DNA of 64,000 nucleotides from Rhodococcus opacus B4 (GTDB taxonomy: Bacteria > Actinomycetota > Actinomycetes > Mycobacteriales > Mycobacteriaceae), in assembly GCF_000010805.1 (NCBI RefSeq), contig NC_012522.1, forward strand, positions 4,526,001 through 4,590,000, given 5' to 3'. The notes under the pieces are model-generated. The model was not told the DNA's origin. It saw nothing but the letters and a program-made list of their open reading frames with translations, and made no database searches. Each line of letters begins with the position of its first letter. The stretch's first letter is position 1. Position numbers and translations under genes: made by a program. Of the stretch, positions 10,692-18,374 are shown piece after piece.

Positions 10692-11630
10692 TCACGGGCG
10701 GACGATGCACCGGAACCCGATGTGACAGGTCGACGTCTCCTCGGTGTCACCCTGCCGGGCCGCGGGCCGGTAGCGGAGGCAGTAGTTGGGCGCGCAGAGA
10801 TGCGAGCCGCCCTTGATCACGCGGCGCGCATAGGGTTCGTGCGGGTCCGGGGCGGCCGCGGTGTCGATGCGGGGGTTCGCCGGAATGCAGCACGAACTCG
10901 CCGGCGCCACGTTCTTGCCGCCCGCGGAGTGGTCGGCGGTGAAGTAGTCAGTGGTCCATTCCCACACGTTGCCGGCCATGTCGCCGAGTCCGTAACCGTT
11001 GGACCGGAAATGGCCGACGGGCGACGTCCCGGCGAAGCCGTCCTCGAGCAGGTTCTCCCACGGGAACTGCCCCTGCCACACGTTTCCGCCGGGCCTGCCA
11101 CCCGGTTCGTGTTCGTCGCCCCACACGAACGGCTTCCGGTCCAGGCCGCCGCGGGCCGCGAACTCCCATTCGGCCTCGGTCGGCAGGTCCTTGCCCGCCC
11201 ACTCCGCGTAGGCGCGGGCGTCGAACCACGACACGTGCGTGACGGGATGACGTTCGCGTCCGCCGACGTTGCTGCCCGGACCCTCCGGGTGCCGCCAGTC
11301 CGCGCCCGGCGTGAACGACCACCAGCGGGTGAAGTCGTCGAGCGGCACGGGGCCGGGGGTCGGGGTGAACACCAGCGAACCGGGCACGAGCAGAGCCGGA
11401 TCCGCACCCGGGTACTGGGCGGGGTCGGGGGCGATCTCGGCGGTCGTGACGTGCCCGGTGTCCTTCACGAACCGCCGGAACTCGGCGACGGTGACCTGGT
11501 GTGAGTCCATCCAGAACCCGTCGACCGTCACCTGGTGGACGGGGCGTTCCTCGGGGTAGAAGTCCTCCGAACCCATCCAGAAGGTGCCCCCGGGAATCCA
11601 TGCCATGTTCTTCGGAACTGCACGCGTCAT
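10692..11630 (-). CDS. Formylglycine-generating enzyme (sulfatase maturase)
   Basis: This 312-residue copper-dependent oxidase converts the active-site cysteine of type I sulfatases to formylglycine. It opens with MAWIPGGTFWMGS and contains PTEAEWEFAARGG, GDMAGNVWEWT and GGSHLCAPNYCLRYRPAARQ, all hallmarks of the FGE-sulfatase domain. The two redox/copper cysteines are Cys279 and Cys284, with the C-x4-C spacing of human and streptomycete FGE. ATG at 11630 directly precedes the conserved domain. Its probable client sulfatase is at 188-2539, about 8 kb away. Confidence 0.93.
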   Translation of the reverse strand: MTRAVPKNMAWIPGGTFWMGSEDFYPEERPVHQVTVDGFWMDSHQVTVAEFRRFVKDTGHVTTAEIAPDPAQYPGADPALLVPGSLVFTPTPGPVPLDDFTRWWSFTPGADWRHPEGPGSNVGGRERHPVTHVSWFDARAYAEWAGKDLPTEAEWEFAARGGLDRKPFVWGDEHEPGGRPGGNVWQGQFPWENLLEDGFAGTSPVGHFRSNGYGLGDMAGNVWEWTTDYFTADHSAGGKNVAPASSCCIPANPRIDTAAAPDPHEPYARRVIKGGSHLCAPNYCLRYRPAARQGDTEETSTCHIGFRCIVRP

Positions 11631-11746
11631 GGGGTCAGACTGGCACGACGGCGACCGCGGTGCGACGGTGCGCCCCCGTAAACCGGGTGCGGACGGCGAC
11701 GGTAGGGGTACCTCGGCTACTCGCATCGTGCAGGGGGCTCCACCGT

Positions 11747-12496
11747 ATGGATGGACGAATTCCGCGTAGGTCGTTCGTGCGTGGTCTGGCGTTGACGGCC
11801 GGGCTGGGCGCCGTCGGAGCGGGATCGGCGAGCGCCTACCCGTTCGGGATCGATCCGCTGCGGCCGGTCGTCTTCTCCTCACCGCCGCTGCAGCCGTTCC
11901 GGGAACAATTGCCGCCGCTGCCGGTGCTGGGCGGGACCGCCGTCGAGGTGCACGCGAGCAGCACGATGCACGTGTTCCATCCCGACCTCCCCGCCTCGCC
12001 GGCCCTCGGCTCCGGCGGCATGGACTACCTGGGTCCGACCATCGAAGCGCACGTCGGACAGCGGACGACGCTCACCTATCGCAACGACATCACGAGCAAC
12101 CCCCTGGCCGCCGACGTCGACACGCGGATCCACGGCGTGAGCGAGCAGGACCGCACCCAGGTCCCGACGTCGCTGCACCTGCACGGCGGCCGGACGCCAC
12201 CCGAGTTCGACGGACACCCCGAGGACATCATGCGGCCGGGGCAGGGGATGGTGCACGAGTTCCCCAACCGGCAGGACGCCTGCGCGCTCTGGTACCACGA
12301 CCACGCCATGGGCGTCACCCGGCTCAACATCGACGCCGGGCTGGCCGGGATGTACCTGCTGCGCGACGAGTGCGACACCGGTCAGGCCGGCAACCCGCTC
12401 GGGCTGCCCTCGGGCGAGTTCGAGCTGCCGCTGGTATTGCGTGCGCATCCCCTGCAGGGCACGTGTGGCACTGCCACACGTGCCGTAGGCCCGTGA
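11747..12496 (+). pseudogene. Truncated multicopper oxidase (first domain only)
   Basis: The product would be 249 residues with a twin-arginine signal peptide (RIPRRSFVRGLALTAG). Copper motifs of the first cupredoxin domain are present: HLHGG and WYHDHAMG. Full-length enzymes of this bilirubin-oxidase/CotA type run 500-650 residues and carry two more cupredoxin domains with the type 1 copper ligands. Here homology stops after ELPLV, and a hairpin (12458-12484) plus palindrome E4, which supplies the TGA, follow at once. Without domain 3 it cannot be a normal oxidase, so I treat it as a pseudogene. It is divergent from FGE. Confidence 0.75.
12458..12484. repeat. Hairpin at the breakpoint of the truncated oxidase
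   Basis: Thirteen-base arms GGCACGTGTGGCA and TGCCACACGTGCC match perfectly around a single C. It lies inside the final codons of the truncated oxidase, just after recognisable homology ends, and nine bases before palindrome E4. Confidence 0.7.
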
Positions 12497-12532
12497 GTGC
12501 TTATTAACCCCCCGACGTTGATAAGTACTCAC
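12493..12532. repeat. GTGAGT palindrome E4 (subtype C)
   Basis: Arms GTGAGTGCTTATTAAC (12493-12508) and GTTGATAAGTACTCAC (12517-12532) pair at 14 of 16 positions, the others being G-T pairs. The loop is eight bases. The truncated oxidase ends at TGA 12494-12496 in the left arm. The AT-rich core matches that of E5 at 19993-20032. Confidence 0.8.
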
Positions 12533-12586
12533 AGCAACTTAAAAGCAGTCTGGACTGTTTTCTTTTTTCCGCATACAGTGCTGGGT

Positions 12587-13171
12587 GTGACACCTGACAC
12601 AGCAGTAGTCAAACCGACCCGCACGCAGGCCGAGCGGACCGCGGCGATGCGCACGAAGCTGCTCGACGCGGCCGTCGACTCCCTGGTCGAGCTCGGATAC
12701 GCCCGCACCACGACGCAGGGCATCGCGCGGCGGGCCGGGGTGTCGCGCGGAGCGCAGCTGCACCATTTCCCGACGAAGGAGTCGCTGGTGGTGGCCGCGG
12801 TGGAACATCTCGTGGACAAGCGGATGGAGGAGATCCTCGCCGCCGAAGTGGATGCCGGCCGCGGCGTCGAGGTGCTCGCCGACGCGTTCTCCGGCCCGCT
12901 GTTCTACGCCGCCCTCGAACTGTGGGTGGCTGCCCGCACCGACCCGGTCCTGTTCGAGGCGACGGTCCCGCTGGAGCGGAAGGTCACCGACGCGCTGCGT
13001 CGCGGGTCGGCGGAGGTGTTCGGCGATCGGTTCGACTCCGACGCCATCGAGCTCAGTATCGAATTGGTTCGCGGTCTGGCGGTGTCGGCGCTGTTCCGCA
13101 CCCCCGAGGCCGAACAGTCACTACGCGCGCGGCTGTTGCCCGTGTGGGAATCGAAGGTGGAGAAGTCGTGA
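12587..13171 (+). CDS. TetR-family regulator, first gene of an oxidoreductase operon
   Basis: A 194-residue regulator. The helix-turn-helix is in the N-terminal quarter (TTTQGIARRAGVSRGAQLHHF, a standard TetR recognition region), followed by a helical ligand domain. GTG at 12587 is the likely start; the open frame runs on upstream to palindrome E4. Two short inverted repeats near the start, CAGTCTGGACTG (12546-12557) and GGTGTGACACC (around 12584-12594), are candidate operators. Its TGA overlaps the GTG of the monooxygenase by four bases, so it probably controls its own operon. Confidence 0.88.
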   Translation: MTPDTAVVKPTRTQAERTAAMRTKLLDAAVDSLVELGYARTTTQGIARRAGVSRGAQLHHFPTKESLVVAAVEHLVDKRMEEILAAEVDAGRGVEVLADAFSGPLFYAALELWVAARTDPVLFEATVPLERKVTDALRRGSAEVFGDRFDSDAIELSIELVRGLAVSALFRTPEAEQSLRARLLPVWESKVEKS

Positions 13172-14658
13172 ATCTTCCGCAGCACGTACACACCCTCATC
13201 GTGGGGGCGGGTTTCGCCGGAATGGGACTGGCGGCGCGCATCCTGCAGACGCAGCCGCAGGCCGACGTCCTGATCATCGAGCGCGGCGACGACGTCGGCG
13301 GCACGTGGCGCGACAACACGTACCCGGGGTGCGCGTGCGACGTCCCGACGTCGCTGTACTCGTACTCGTTCGCGCCCAGCGCCGATTGGAGTCACACGTT
13401 CGCCCGCCAGCCCGAGATCCATCGCTATCTGAAGAAGGTCGCGGCCGACACCGGTGTCCGGTCCCGCGTGGTCACCGATTGCGAACTGCAGGAAGCGCAC
13501 TGGGACGACGGCGAAGCCGTGTGGACCGTCCGGACGAGCCGCGGGACGCTGACGGCCGACGTCGTGGTGGCCGCGACCGGTGCGCTGTCGACGCCCAGCG
13601 TCCCGGACATGCCCGGGCTCGAGACCTTCGGCGGCACCACGTTCCATTCGGCGACGTGGAACCACGACCACGACCTCGCCGGGAAGCGCGTGGCCGTCAT
13701 CGGCACCGGCGCGTCGGCGGTGCAGTTCGTGCCGGAGATCGCACCGGCCGCCGGGCACCTCACCGTGTTCCAGCGCACCCCCGCGTGGGTGATCCCGCGG
13801 CTCGACCGCGAGTTGCCGGACTCGGAAAAGGCTCTCTACCGGCGATTTCCGCTGGTGCAGAAGGCTGTCCGCGGGTCGGTGTACAGCTTCCGGGAAGCAC
13901 TGGGCGGGGTGCTCGCGCACGCCACCGGGCTGCTGCCGGTATTCGAGATGGTGGCCAGGGCGCACCTGCGCAGGCAGGTGCGGGATCCCGATTTGCGCCG
14001 GAGGCTCACGCCGAATTTCACGATCGGCTGCAAGCGGATGCTGCTGTCGAACGACTGGCTCCGGACCCTCGACCGTCCCGACGTCACGCTCGTCGACGCC
14101 GGACTCGCCGGGGTCACACCGGACGGCGTCGTCGATGCGGTGGGCAACGAGCACAAGGTCGACACCATCATCTTCGCGACCGGCTTCACACCGACGGAAC
14201 CGCCTGTGGCGCATGCGTTGCGCGGTGCAAACGGCCGCACCCTCGCCGAGCACTGGAGCGGAAGCCCGAGTGCGTACAAGGGGACCACCGTCGCCGGATT
14301 CCCCAATCTGTTCCTGATGTACGGGCCCAACACCAATCTCGGCCACAGTTCCATCGTCTACATGCTCGAATCGCAGTCGGCGTACATCGCCGACGCGTTG
14401 ACAGCGATGCGCCACAGCGGAATCGCCACGTTCGAGGTCACCGAGGAGGCGCAGCGCCGATACAACACCCGGATCCAGTCCGAACTGCGGACCACCGTCT
14501 GGAACAAGGGCGGCTGCTCGAGCTGGTACTACGACTCCGAGGGACGGAACTCCGTCCAGTGGCCGACGTTCACCTGGAGGTTCCGCTCGCAGTTGCAGCG
14601 CTTCGACCGGGAGAACTACGTATCCCGGCGCAAGGCGGCGCGGGAGAGCGTCGCATGA
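13168..14658 (+). CDS. FAD-dependent Baeyer-Villiger type monooxygenase
   Basis: A 496-residue flavoprotein. It has an FAD-binding GAGFAG at 13-18, the Baeyer-Villiger fingerprint F-x-G-x3-H-x3-W at 154-164 (followed by N instead of the usual P or D), and an NADPH-binding GTGASA at about 179-184. Such enzymes insert oxygen next to a ketone, or hydroxylate. Start GTG overlaps the TetR stop (GTGA) and its own stop overlaps the next ATG (ATGA). Placement beside a ChoD-like enzyme suggests a steroid or other cyclic ketone substrate, which is inference. Confidence 0.9.
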   Translation: MNLPQHVHTLIVGAGFAGMGLAARILQTQPQADVLIIERGDDVGGTWRDNTYPGCACDVPTSLYSYSFAPSADWSHTFARQPEIHRYLKKVAADTGVRSRVVTDCELQEAHWDDGEAVWTVRTSRGTLTADVVVAATGALSTPSVPDMPGLETFGGTTFHSATWNHDHDLAGKRVAVIGTGASAVQFVPEIAPAAGHLTVFQRTPAWVIPRLDRELPDSEKALYRRFPLVQKAVRGSVYSFREALGGVLAHATGLLPVFEMVARAHLRRQVRDPDLRRRLTPNFTIGCKRMLLSNDWLRTLDRPDVTLVDAGLAGVTPDGVVDAVGNEHKVDTIIFATGFTPTEPPVAHALRGANGRTLAEHWSGSPSAYKGTTVAGFPNLFLMYGPNTNLGHSSIVYMLESQSAYIADALTAMRHSGIATFEVTEEAQRRYNTRIQSELRTTVWNKGGCSSWYYDSEGRNSVQWPTFTWRFRSQLQRFDRENYVSRRKAARESVA

Positions 14659-16367
14659 CGCACTACGACGTGGTCGTCGTCGGCTCCGGTTTCGGCGGCA
14701 GCGTCGCGGCACTCCGGCTCACCGAGAAGGGCTACCGGGTCGGCGTTCTCGAGGCAGGCAGGCGCTTCGCCGACGACGAACTGCCCGAAACGAGCTGGAG
14801 GTTGCGGCGCTACCTGTGGGCGCCGTGGCTGGGCTGTTACGGCGTGCAGCGAATCCACCTCCTCCCCGACGTCCTGGTCATGGCCGGGGCCGGGGTCGGC
14901 GGCGGTTCGCTCAACTACGCGAACACGCTGTACCAGCCGCCGCGCCGATTCTTCGAGGACCGGCAGTGGGCGCACATCACCGACTGGCAGGCGGAGCTGG
15001 CCCCGTACTACGAGCAGGCGAAGCGGATGCTGGGGGTGACGACCAATCCGTCGTTCACCCCCGCCGACGCCGTCATGCGCGAGGTCGCCGAGGAGATGGG
15101 CGCCGGTGCGACGTTCACGTCCACACCGGTGGGTGTCTTCTTCGGCGAACCGGGGGCGCGGGTGGCCGACCCGTTCTTCGGCGGGCAGGGTCCCGACCGG
15201 ACGGGGTGCACCGAGTGCGGCAGTTGTATGACGGGTTGCCGTGTGGGAGCGAAGAACACGCTCGTCAAGAATTACCTCCATCTCGCGGAGAAGGCGGGCG
15301 CCCGGGTCCATCCGCTGACGACGGTGAAGGAATTGCGACCCCGGCCTGGCGGCGGCTACGAGTTGTGGACCCGCCGCACCGACGGAATCCGCAAGCGGGA
15401 GCACACGTTCACCGCCGACCAGGTGGTGGTCGCTGCCGGCACGTACGGTACCGCCCGGCTGCTGCTGGCGATGAAGGAATCCGGTGCGCTGCCACGGTTG
15501 TCGCCGCGGCTGGGGTCGGTGGTGCGCACCAACTCGGAGGCGGTGCTCGCGGCCACGGCCAGGAACCGCGACACCGACTTCACAAAGGGCGTGGCCATCA
15601 CGTCCTCGTTCCACCCGGATGATCACACCCACATCGAGCCGGTGCGGTACGGCAAGGGCAGCAACGCGATCGGACTGTTGCAGACCGTCCTCAGCGACGG
15701 CGGCGGCCGGACGCCGCGGTTGCTGAAAACGGTCGGCGTCGCGCTGCGCCGCCCCGGGGCGTTCGCCCGCAGCCTGTCGGTGCGGCACTGGTCGGAGCGC
15801 ACCGTTATCGCGCTCGTGATGCAGACGGACGACAATTCGCTCGAACTCGCCAAGGGGAAGGGTCGGTTCGGGCGCGCGGTCACCAGCCGTCCGGGGCCCG
15901 GGGATCCGCCGCCCGAATGGATCCCGCAGGGTCACACGGCGATCAGGAAGGTGGCCGATCGGATCGGGGGAGACCCGGGCGGTTCGTTCGCCGACGTCGT
16001 CAACATTCCGATGACCGCGCATTTCCTCGGGGGATGCGCCATCGGGGACTCGCCGGACACCGGTGTCGTCGACCCCTACCTGCGTGCATACGGGCACGAT
16101 GGGCTGCACGTGGCCGACGGGTCGGTGGTGAGCGCGAACCTCGGCGTCAACCCGTCGCTCACCATCACCGCTCAGGCCGAGCGCGCATTCGCGCTGTGGC
16201 CCAACAAGGGCGAGAAGGACACTCGGCCCGAGCCCGGCAAGCCATACGTACGTATCGCACCGTCGCCGCCCCGGAGTCCGGTGGTGCCCGCCGGCGCGCC
16301 CGGCGCGCTGCGGCTTCCACTGACGGTCGTGAACCGAAGGGAGACAACCGATGTGGAGCGTGCCTGA
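14655..16367 (+). CDS. choD: GMC-type oxidoreductase, ChoD (putative cholesterol oxidase)-like
   Basis: A 570-residue FAD enzyme starting HYDVVVVGSGFGGS (FAD motif at 10-15). The middle carries AGAGVGGGSLNYAN, typical of GMC oxidoreductases, and the C-terminus has TAHFLGGCAIG and VVSANLGVNPSLTITA. Overall it resembles M. tuberculosis ChoD (Rv3409c), annotated as a cholesterol oxidase but of uncertain substrate. Four cysteines at 185, 188, 191 and 195 have the C-x2-C-x2-C-x3-C spacing of a [4Fe-4S] ferredoxin site. The gene is coupled to its neighbours by ATGA upstream and a 17-base overlap downstream. Confidence 0.85.
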   Translation: MTHYDVVVVGSGFGGSVAALRLTEKGYRVGVLEAGRRFADDELPETSWRLRRYLWAPWLGCYGVQRIHLLPDVLVMAGAGVGGGSLNYANTLYQPPRRFFEDRQWAHITDWQAELAPYYEQAKRMLGVTTNPSFTPADAVMREVAEEMGAGATFTSTPVGVFFGEPGARVADPFFGGQGPDRTGCTECGSCMTGCRVGAKNTLVKNYLHLAEKAGARVHPLTTVKELRPRPGGGYELWTRRTDGIRKREHTFTADQVVVAAGTYGTARLLLAMKESGALPRLSPRLGSVVRTNSEAVLAATARNRDTDFTKGVAITSSFHPDDHTHIEPVRYGKGSNAIGLLQTVLSDGGGRTPRLLKTVGVALRRPGAFARSLSVRHWSERTVIALVMQTDDNSLELAKGKGRFGRAVTSRPGPGDPPPEWIPQGHTAIRKVADRIGGDPGGSFADVVNIPMTAHFLGGCAIGDSPDTGVVDPYLRAYGHDGLHVADGSVVSANLGVNPSLTITAQAERAFALWPNKGEKDTRPEPGKPYVRIAPSPPRSPVVPAGAPGALRLPLTVVNRRETTDVERA

Positions 16368-17001
16368 ATCGGCCACCGAACGCGCCGACTGGCCCGAGAG
16401 CTCGCCGCCCCCGTGGCCGGCGACCGTCCGCGCGACACTGTGGTGGCACCGCAGCACCGCGGCCGCCCGCGCCCTCGGACCGGACGGCGCCGCCGTGCCG
16501 ATGACCCTCGCGATGATGGTCGACTATCTCGACTCGCCCGTCGGCCCCTACCGCGAAATCCTCGCCAGCCCGGTGCTCCGCGCGCCCGGTCGTCGCATCG
16601 GCGTCCTGCCGCGCATGGCGGTCCCGTTCATCGCCGTGGATTCGGAACCGTCCGTGCACGGTGGACGCGCGCACTGGAGCCTGCCCAAGGTGCCGGCCGA
16701 GTTCGACGGCGACGTGCACCGCGACTTCGGGGTGTCGTCCGGGACATGGCGCGTCACCACGAGCACACGCCCGCGCGGACCGCGGCTACCGATCGCCGGA
16801 GCGCTCGGGTTCGCGCAACCGGCCGAGAACGGACGGGGTCTCGTGACGGCGTCCGCGCGGCTCCGGGGCCACTTCCGGTACGCCCGCGTGGAGGTGGTGG
16901 CCGAGGGGCCGACCCTCGCCGACTGGCTGACCCCGGGAACCCATCACGGCCTCGTGATCACGGACGGCCGGATGACCACCGGACCCGCGCGACAGCGCTG
17001 A
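16351..17001 (+). CDS. Acetoacetate-decarboxylase-fold protein
   Basis: A 216-residue protein. DYLDSPVGPYREIL, PFIAVDSEPSVHGGR and HWSLPKVPAEF correspond to the acetoacetate decarboxylase-like beta-barrel family. In the true enzyme the Schiff-base lysine is near such a WxLPK motif, so the lysine of LPKV is a candidate, but many relatives are not decarboxylases. Translation starts inside the choD-like gene (17-base overlap). It is the last gene of the TetR operon; activity on a product of the flavoenzymes is speculative. Confidence 0.75.
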   Translation: MWSVPESATERADWPESSPPPWPATVRATLWWHRSTAAARALGPDGAAVPMTLAMMVDYLDSPVGPYREILASPVLRAPGRRIGVLPRMAVPFIAVDSEPSVHGGRAHWSLPKVPAEFDGDVHRDFGVSSGTWRVTTSTRPRGPRLPIAGALGFAQPAENGRGLVTASARLRGHFRYARVEVVAEGPTLADWLTPGTHHGLVITDGRMTTGPARQR

Positions 17002-17013
17002 CGGCCCGGCGGG

Positions 17014-17424
17014 CTACGCGATCTCCGCGGCGACGCCGGCGAGGCGCGGCAGCACGGTGTCGCGCCAGCCCGGGCCCATCCGCTCGAACGCGTCGCGGCT
17101 GCGCTTGTCGTCGAGGTCGAAGCCCGAGTGGTCGAGAAACAGGCGTGTGCCCGCACCCTCGGGAACGAGGCGCCACACCAGCGTCCAGTTCTCGGTGAAC
17201 GTGTAGACGAAGCGCCGCTCGGGCTCGACCTCGATAACTTCGCACGGCACGGATCCCCAGCCGGGCATGTCGAGGTGGAACCGGTGCCCGACCGTGGCGG
17301 CGATGTCGCCGGCGGCCCACCAGCGGGCCAGCAGGTCCGGCTCCGTGAGGGCGCGCCACACCTTGGCGGGCGGCGCGGCGACGAACTGGTCGACGGAGAT
17401 CTGGGTGGTGGTGCGGTCGGTCAC
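17014..17424 (-). CDS. SRPBCC (AHSA1-type) domain protein
   Basis: A 136-residue START-like ligand-binding fold. ISVDQFVAAPPAKVWRALTEPDLLARWW is the usual N-terminal pattern of AHSA1/SRPBCC proteins, and GWRDTVLPRL near the end forms the C-terminal helix. GTG at 17424 overlaps the stop of the upstream ArsR gene by four bases. ArsR-SRPBCC pairs are common in actinobacteria; the ligand is unknown. Confidence 0.85.
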   Translation of the reverse strand: MTDRTTTQISVDQFVAAPPAKVWRALTEPDLLARWWAAGDIAATVGHRFHLDMPGWGSVPCEVIEVEPERRFVYTFTENWTLVWRLVPEGAGTRLFLDHSGFDLDDKRSRDAFERMGPGWRDTVLPRLAGVAAEIA

Positions 17425-17732
17425 GAGTCCTCCTCGAGGAAGTCGGCGAGTGTGCGCAAGCGGTGTCGCCAGAACCGCTCGAACGGGTGCAGCCAGTCGC
17501 CGACGTCGGCGAGCGGCTCGGCGGTCAGGTGGTAGTGCCGTTGCCGTCCGGACGGTTCGTCGCGGACGAGTCCTGCCCTGCGCAGGACCTGTAGGTGTTC
17601 GGCGACGGCGGGGCGGCTGAGGTCGAACCGGCCCGCGAGGTCCCCGGCTGTGAGCGGTCCGTCGGCCAGGATTTCCAGTAGACGCCGGCGCACGGGGTTC
17701 GCGAGGGCGAGGAAGACGTCGTCGTCGGACAC
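17421..17732 (-). CDS. ArsR-family transcriptional regulator
   Basis: A 103-residue winged-helix protein. FLALANPVRRRLLEIL and LSRPAVAEHLQVLRRAGLV are the classic ArsR helices. No metal-binding ELCVC motif is present, so it probably senses something other than metal. GTG at 17732 is preferred to an in-frame ATG at 17768, because the longer form would run through the palindrome at 17736-17750, which looks like its operator. It is translationally coupled to the SRPBCC gene. Confidence 0.88.
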   Translation of the reverse strand: MSDDDVFLALANPVRRRLLEILADGPLTAGDLAGRFDLSRPAVAEHLQVLRRAGLVRDEPSGRQRHYHLTAEPLADVGDWLHPFERFWRHRLRTLADFLEEDS

Positions 17733-17735
17733 GAC

Positions 17736-17750
17736 CCGACAATATGTCGG
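17736..17750. promoter_or_regulatory. Candidate ArsR operator
   Basis: CCGACAATATGTCGG is a perfect 6-bp inverted repeat around ATA, three bases upstream of the ArsR start. A further TCCGACA follows at 17756-17762. The position fits autoregulation; no consensus for this ArsR subgroup is known to me. Confidence 0.45.
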
Positions 17751-17782
17751 AGGATTCCGACACGTCAAGATCCTCGCTTTTC

Positions 17783-17810
17783 TTGACTAATTCCAAATAA
17801 GCGCGATACT
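17783..17810 (+). promoter_or_regulatory. furA promoter, near-leaderless, with AT-rich operator
   Basis: TTGACT (17783-17788) and GATACT (17805-17810) are separated by 16 bases, so transcription would start at or next to the furA ATG at 17818. The AT-rich stretch between them (ACTAATTCCAAATAAG) sits where FurA binds in mycobacterial furA promoters, implying autoregulation. Confidence 0.6.
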
Positions 17811-17817
17811 TGAAGGC

Positions 17818-18321
17818 ATGCGACACGACACGGATCCCAAAGCGCAGCTGCGCGGCGTGGGCCTACGTGTCACTGCACCACGCGTTGCAGTGTTGAATGC
17901 GGTTGCCGCACGGCCGCATTCAGACGTCGACGACATTGCAGCCGTGGTACGCGGCGAGCTCGGATCGGTCTCCACCCAGGCGGTGTACGACGTCCTCAAG
18001 GCGTGCACCGCCGCCGGTCTGCTCAGACGCATCGAACCCGCGGGATCGCCCGCACGGTTCGAGACCCGTACCGGAGACAACCACCACCACCTCGTGTGCC
18101 GCAGCTGCGGGACCGTCGTGGACGTGGACTGCGCCGTCGGTGAGGCACCCTGCCTCGACCCCTCGCAGGCCCACGGTTTCGAGATCGACGAGGCCGAGGT
18201 CGTCTTCTGGGGCCTCTGCGCGCAGTGTCAGACGGGCTCGCAGAGCTCGCAGGGCCAGACGAGCTCGCAGGGCCAGACCGACGCGCACAGCGGAACCGGG
18301 TCGGCAGCAGCCCTGTCCTGA
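17818..18321 (+). CDS. furA: Fur-family peroxide/iron regulator FurA
   Basis: A 167-residue repressor. The winged helix occupies about residues 10-85, followed by HHHLVC, typical of metal-sensing Fur proteins. CRSCG and CAQC provide the four structural zinc cysteines. It precedes the catalase by about 50 bases, mirroring furA-katG of mycobacteria, but here the partner is a monofunctional catalase. The last ~30 residues are an unusual Ser/Gln/Gly tail made by an exact 18-base tandem repeat (SSQGQT twice), beyond the end of normal FurA. Confidence 0.92.
   Translation: MRHDTDPKAQLRGVGLRVTAPRVAVLNAVAARPHSDVDDIAAVVRGELGSVSTQAVYDVLKACTAAGLLRRIEPAGSPARFETRTGDNHHHLVCRSCGTVVDVDCAVGEAPCLDPSQAHGFEIDEAEVVFWGLCAQCQTGSQSSQGQTSSQGQTDAHSGTGSAAALS
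18243..18278. repeat. 18-base tandem repeat in the furA 3' end
   Basis: Two exact copies of GAGCTCGCAGGGCCAGAC (18243-18260 and 18261-18278) lie next to a partial third-like unit upstream. The length is a multiple of three, so copy changes would lengthen or shorten the FurA tail in frame. Confidence 0.85.
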
Positions 18322-18374
18322 CCCGTCCGTCCGCGCCTATTCACCTCACCCGATTGCAACCTGGAGGGTTTGCC

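Noticed and set aside
12497-12586. Longer TetR start inside palindrome E4
   Set aside because: The extra 30 residues (rich in Phe, Thr and His) are not TetR-like and would be translated from the hairpin arm.
12852-14654. Plus-strand open frame running 600 codons upstream of the ChoD-like start
   Set aside because: It is in frame with choD but overlaps the TetR and BVMO genes in another frame and shows no domain pattern; ATG at 14655 starts the FAD motif at the right distance.
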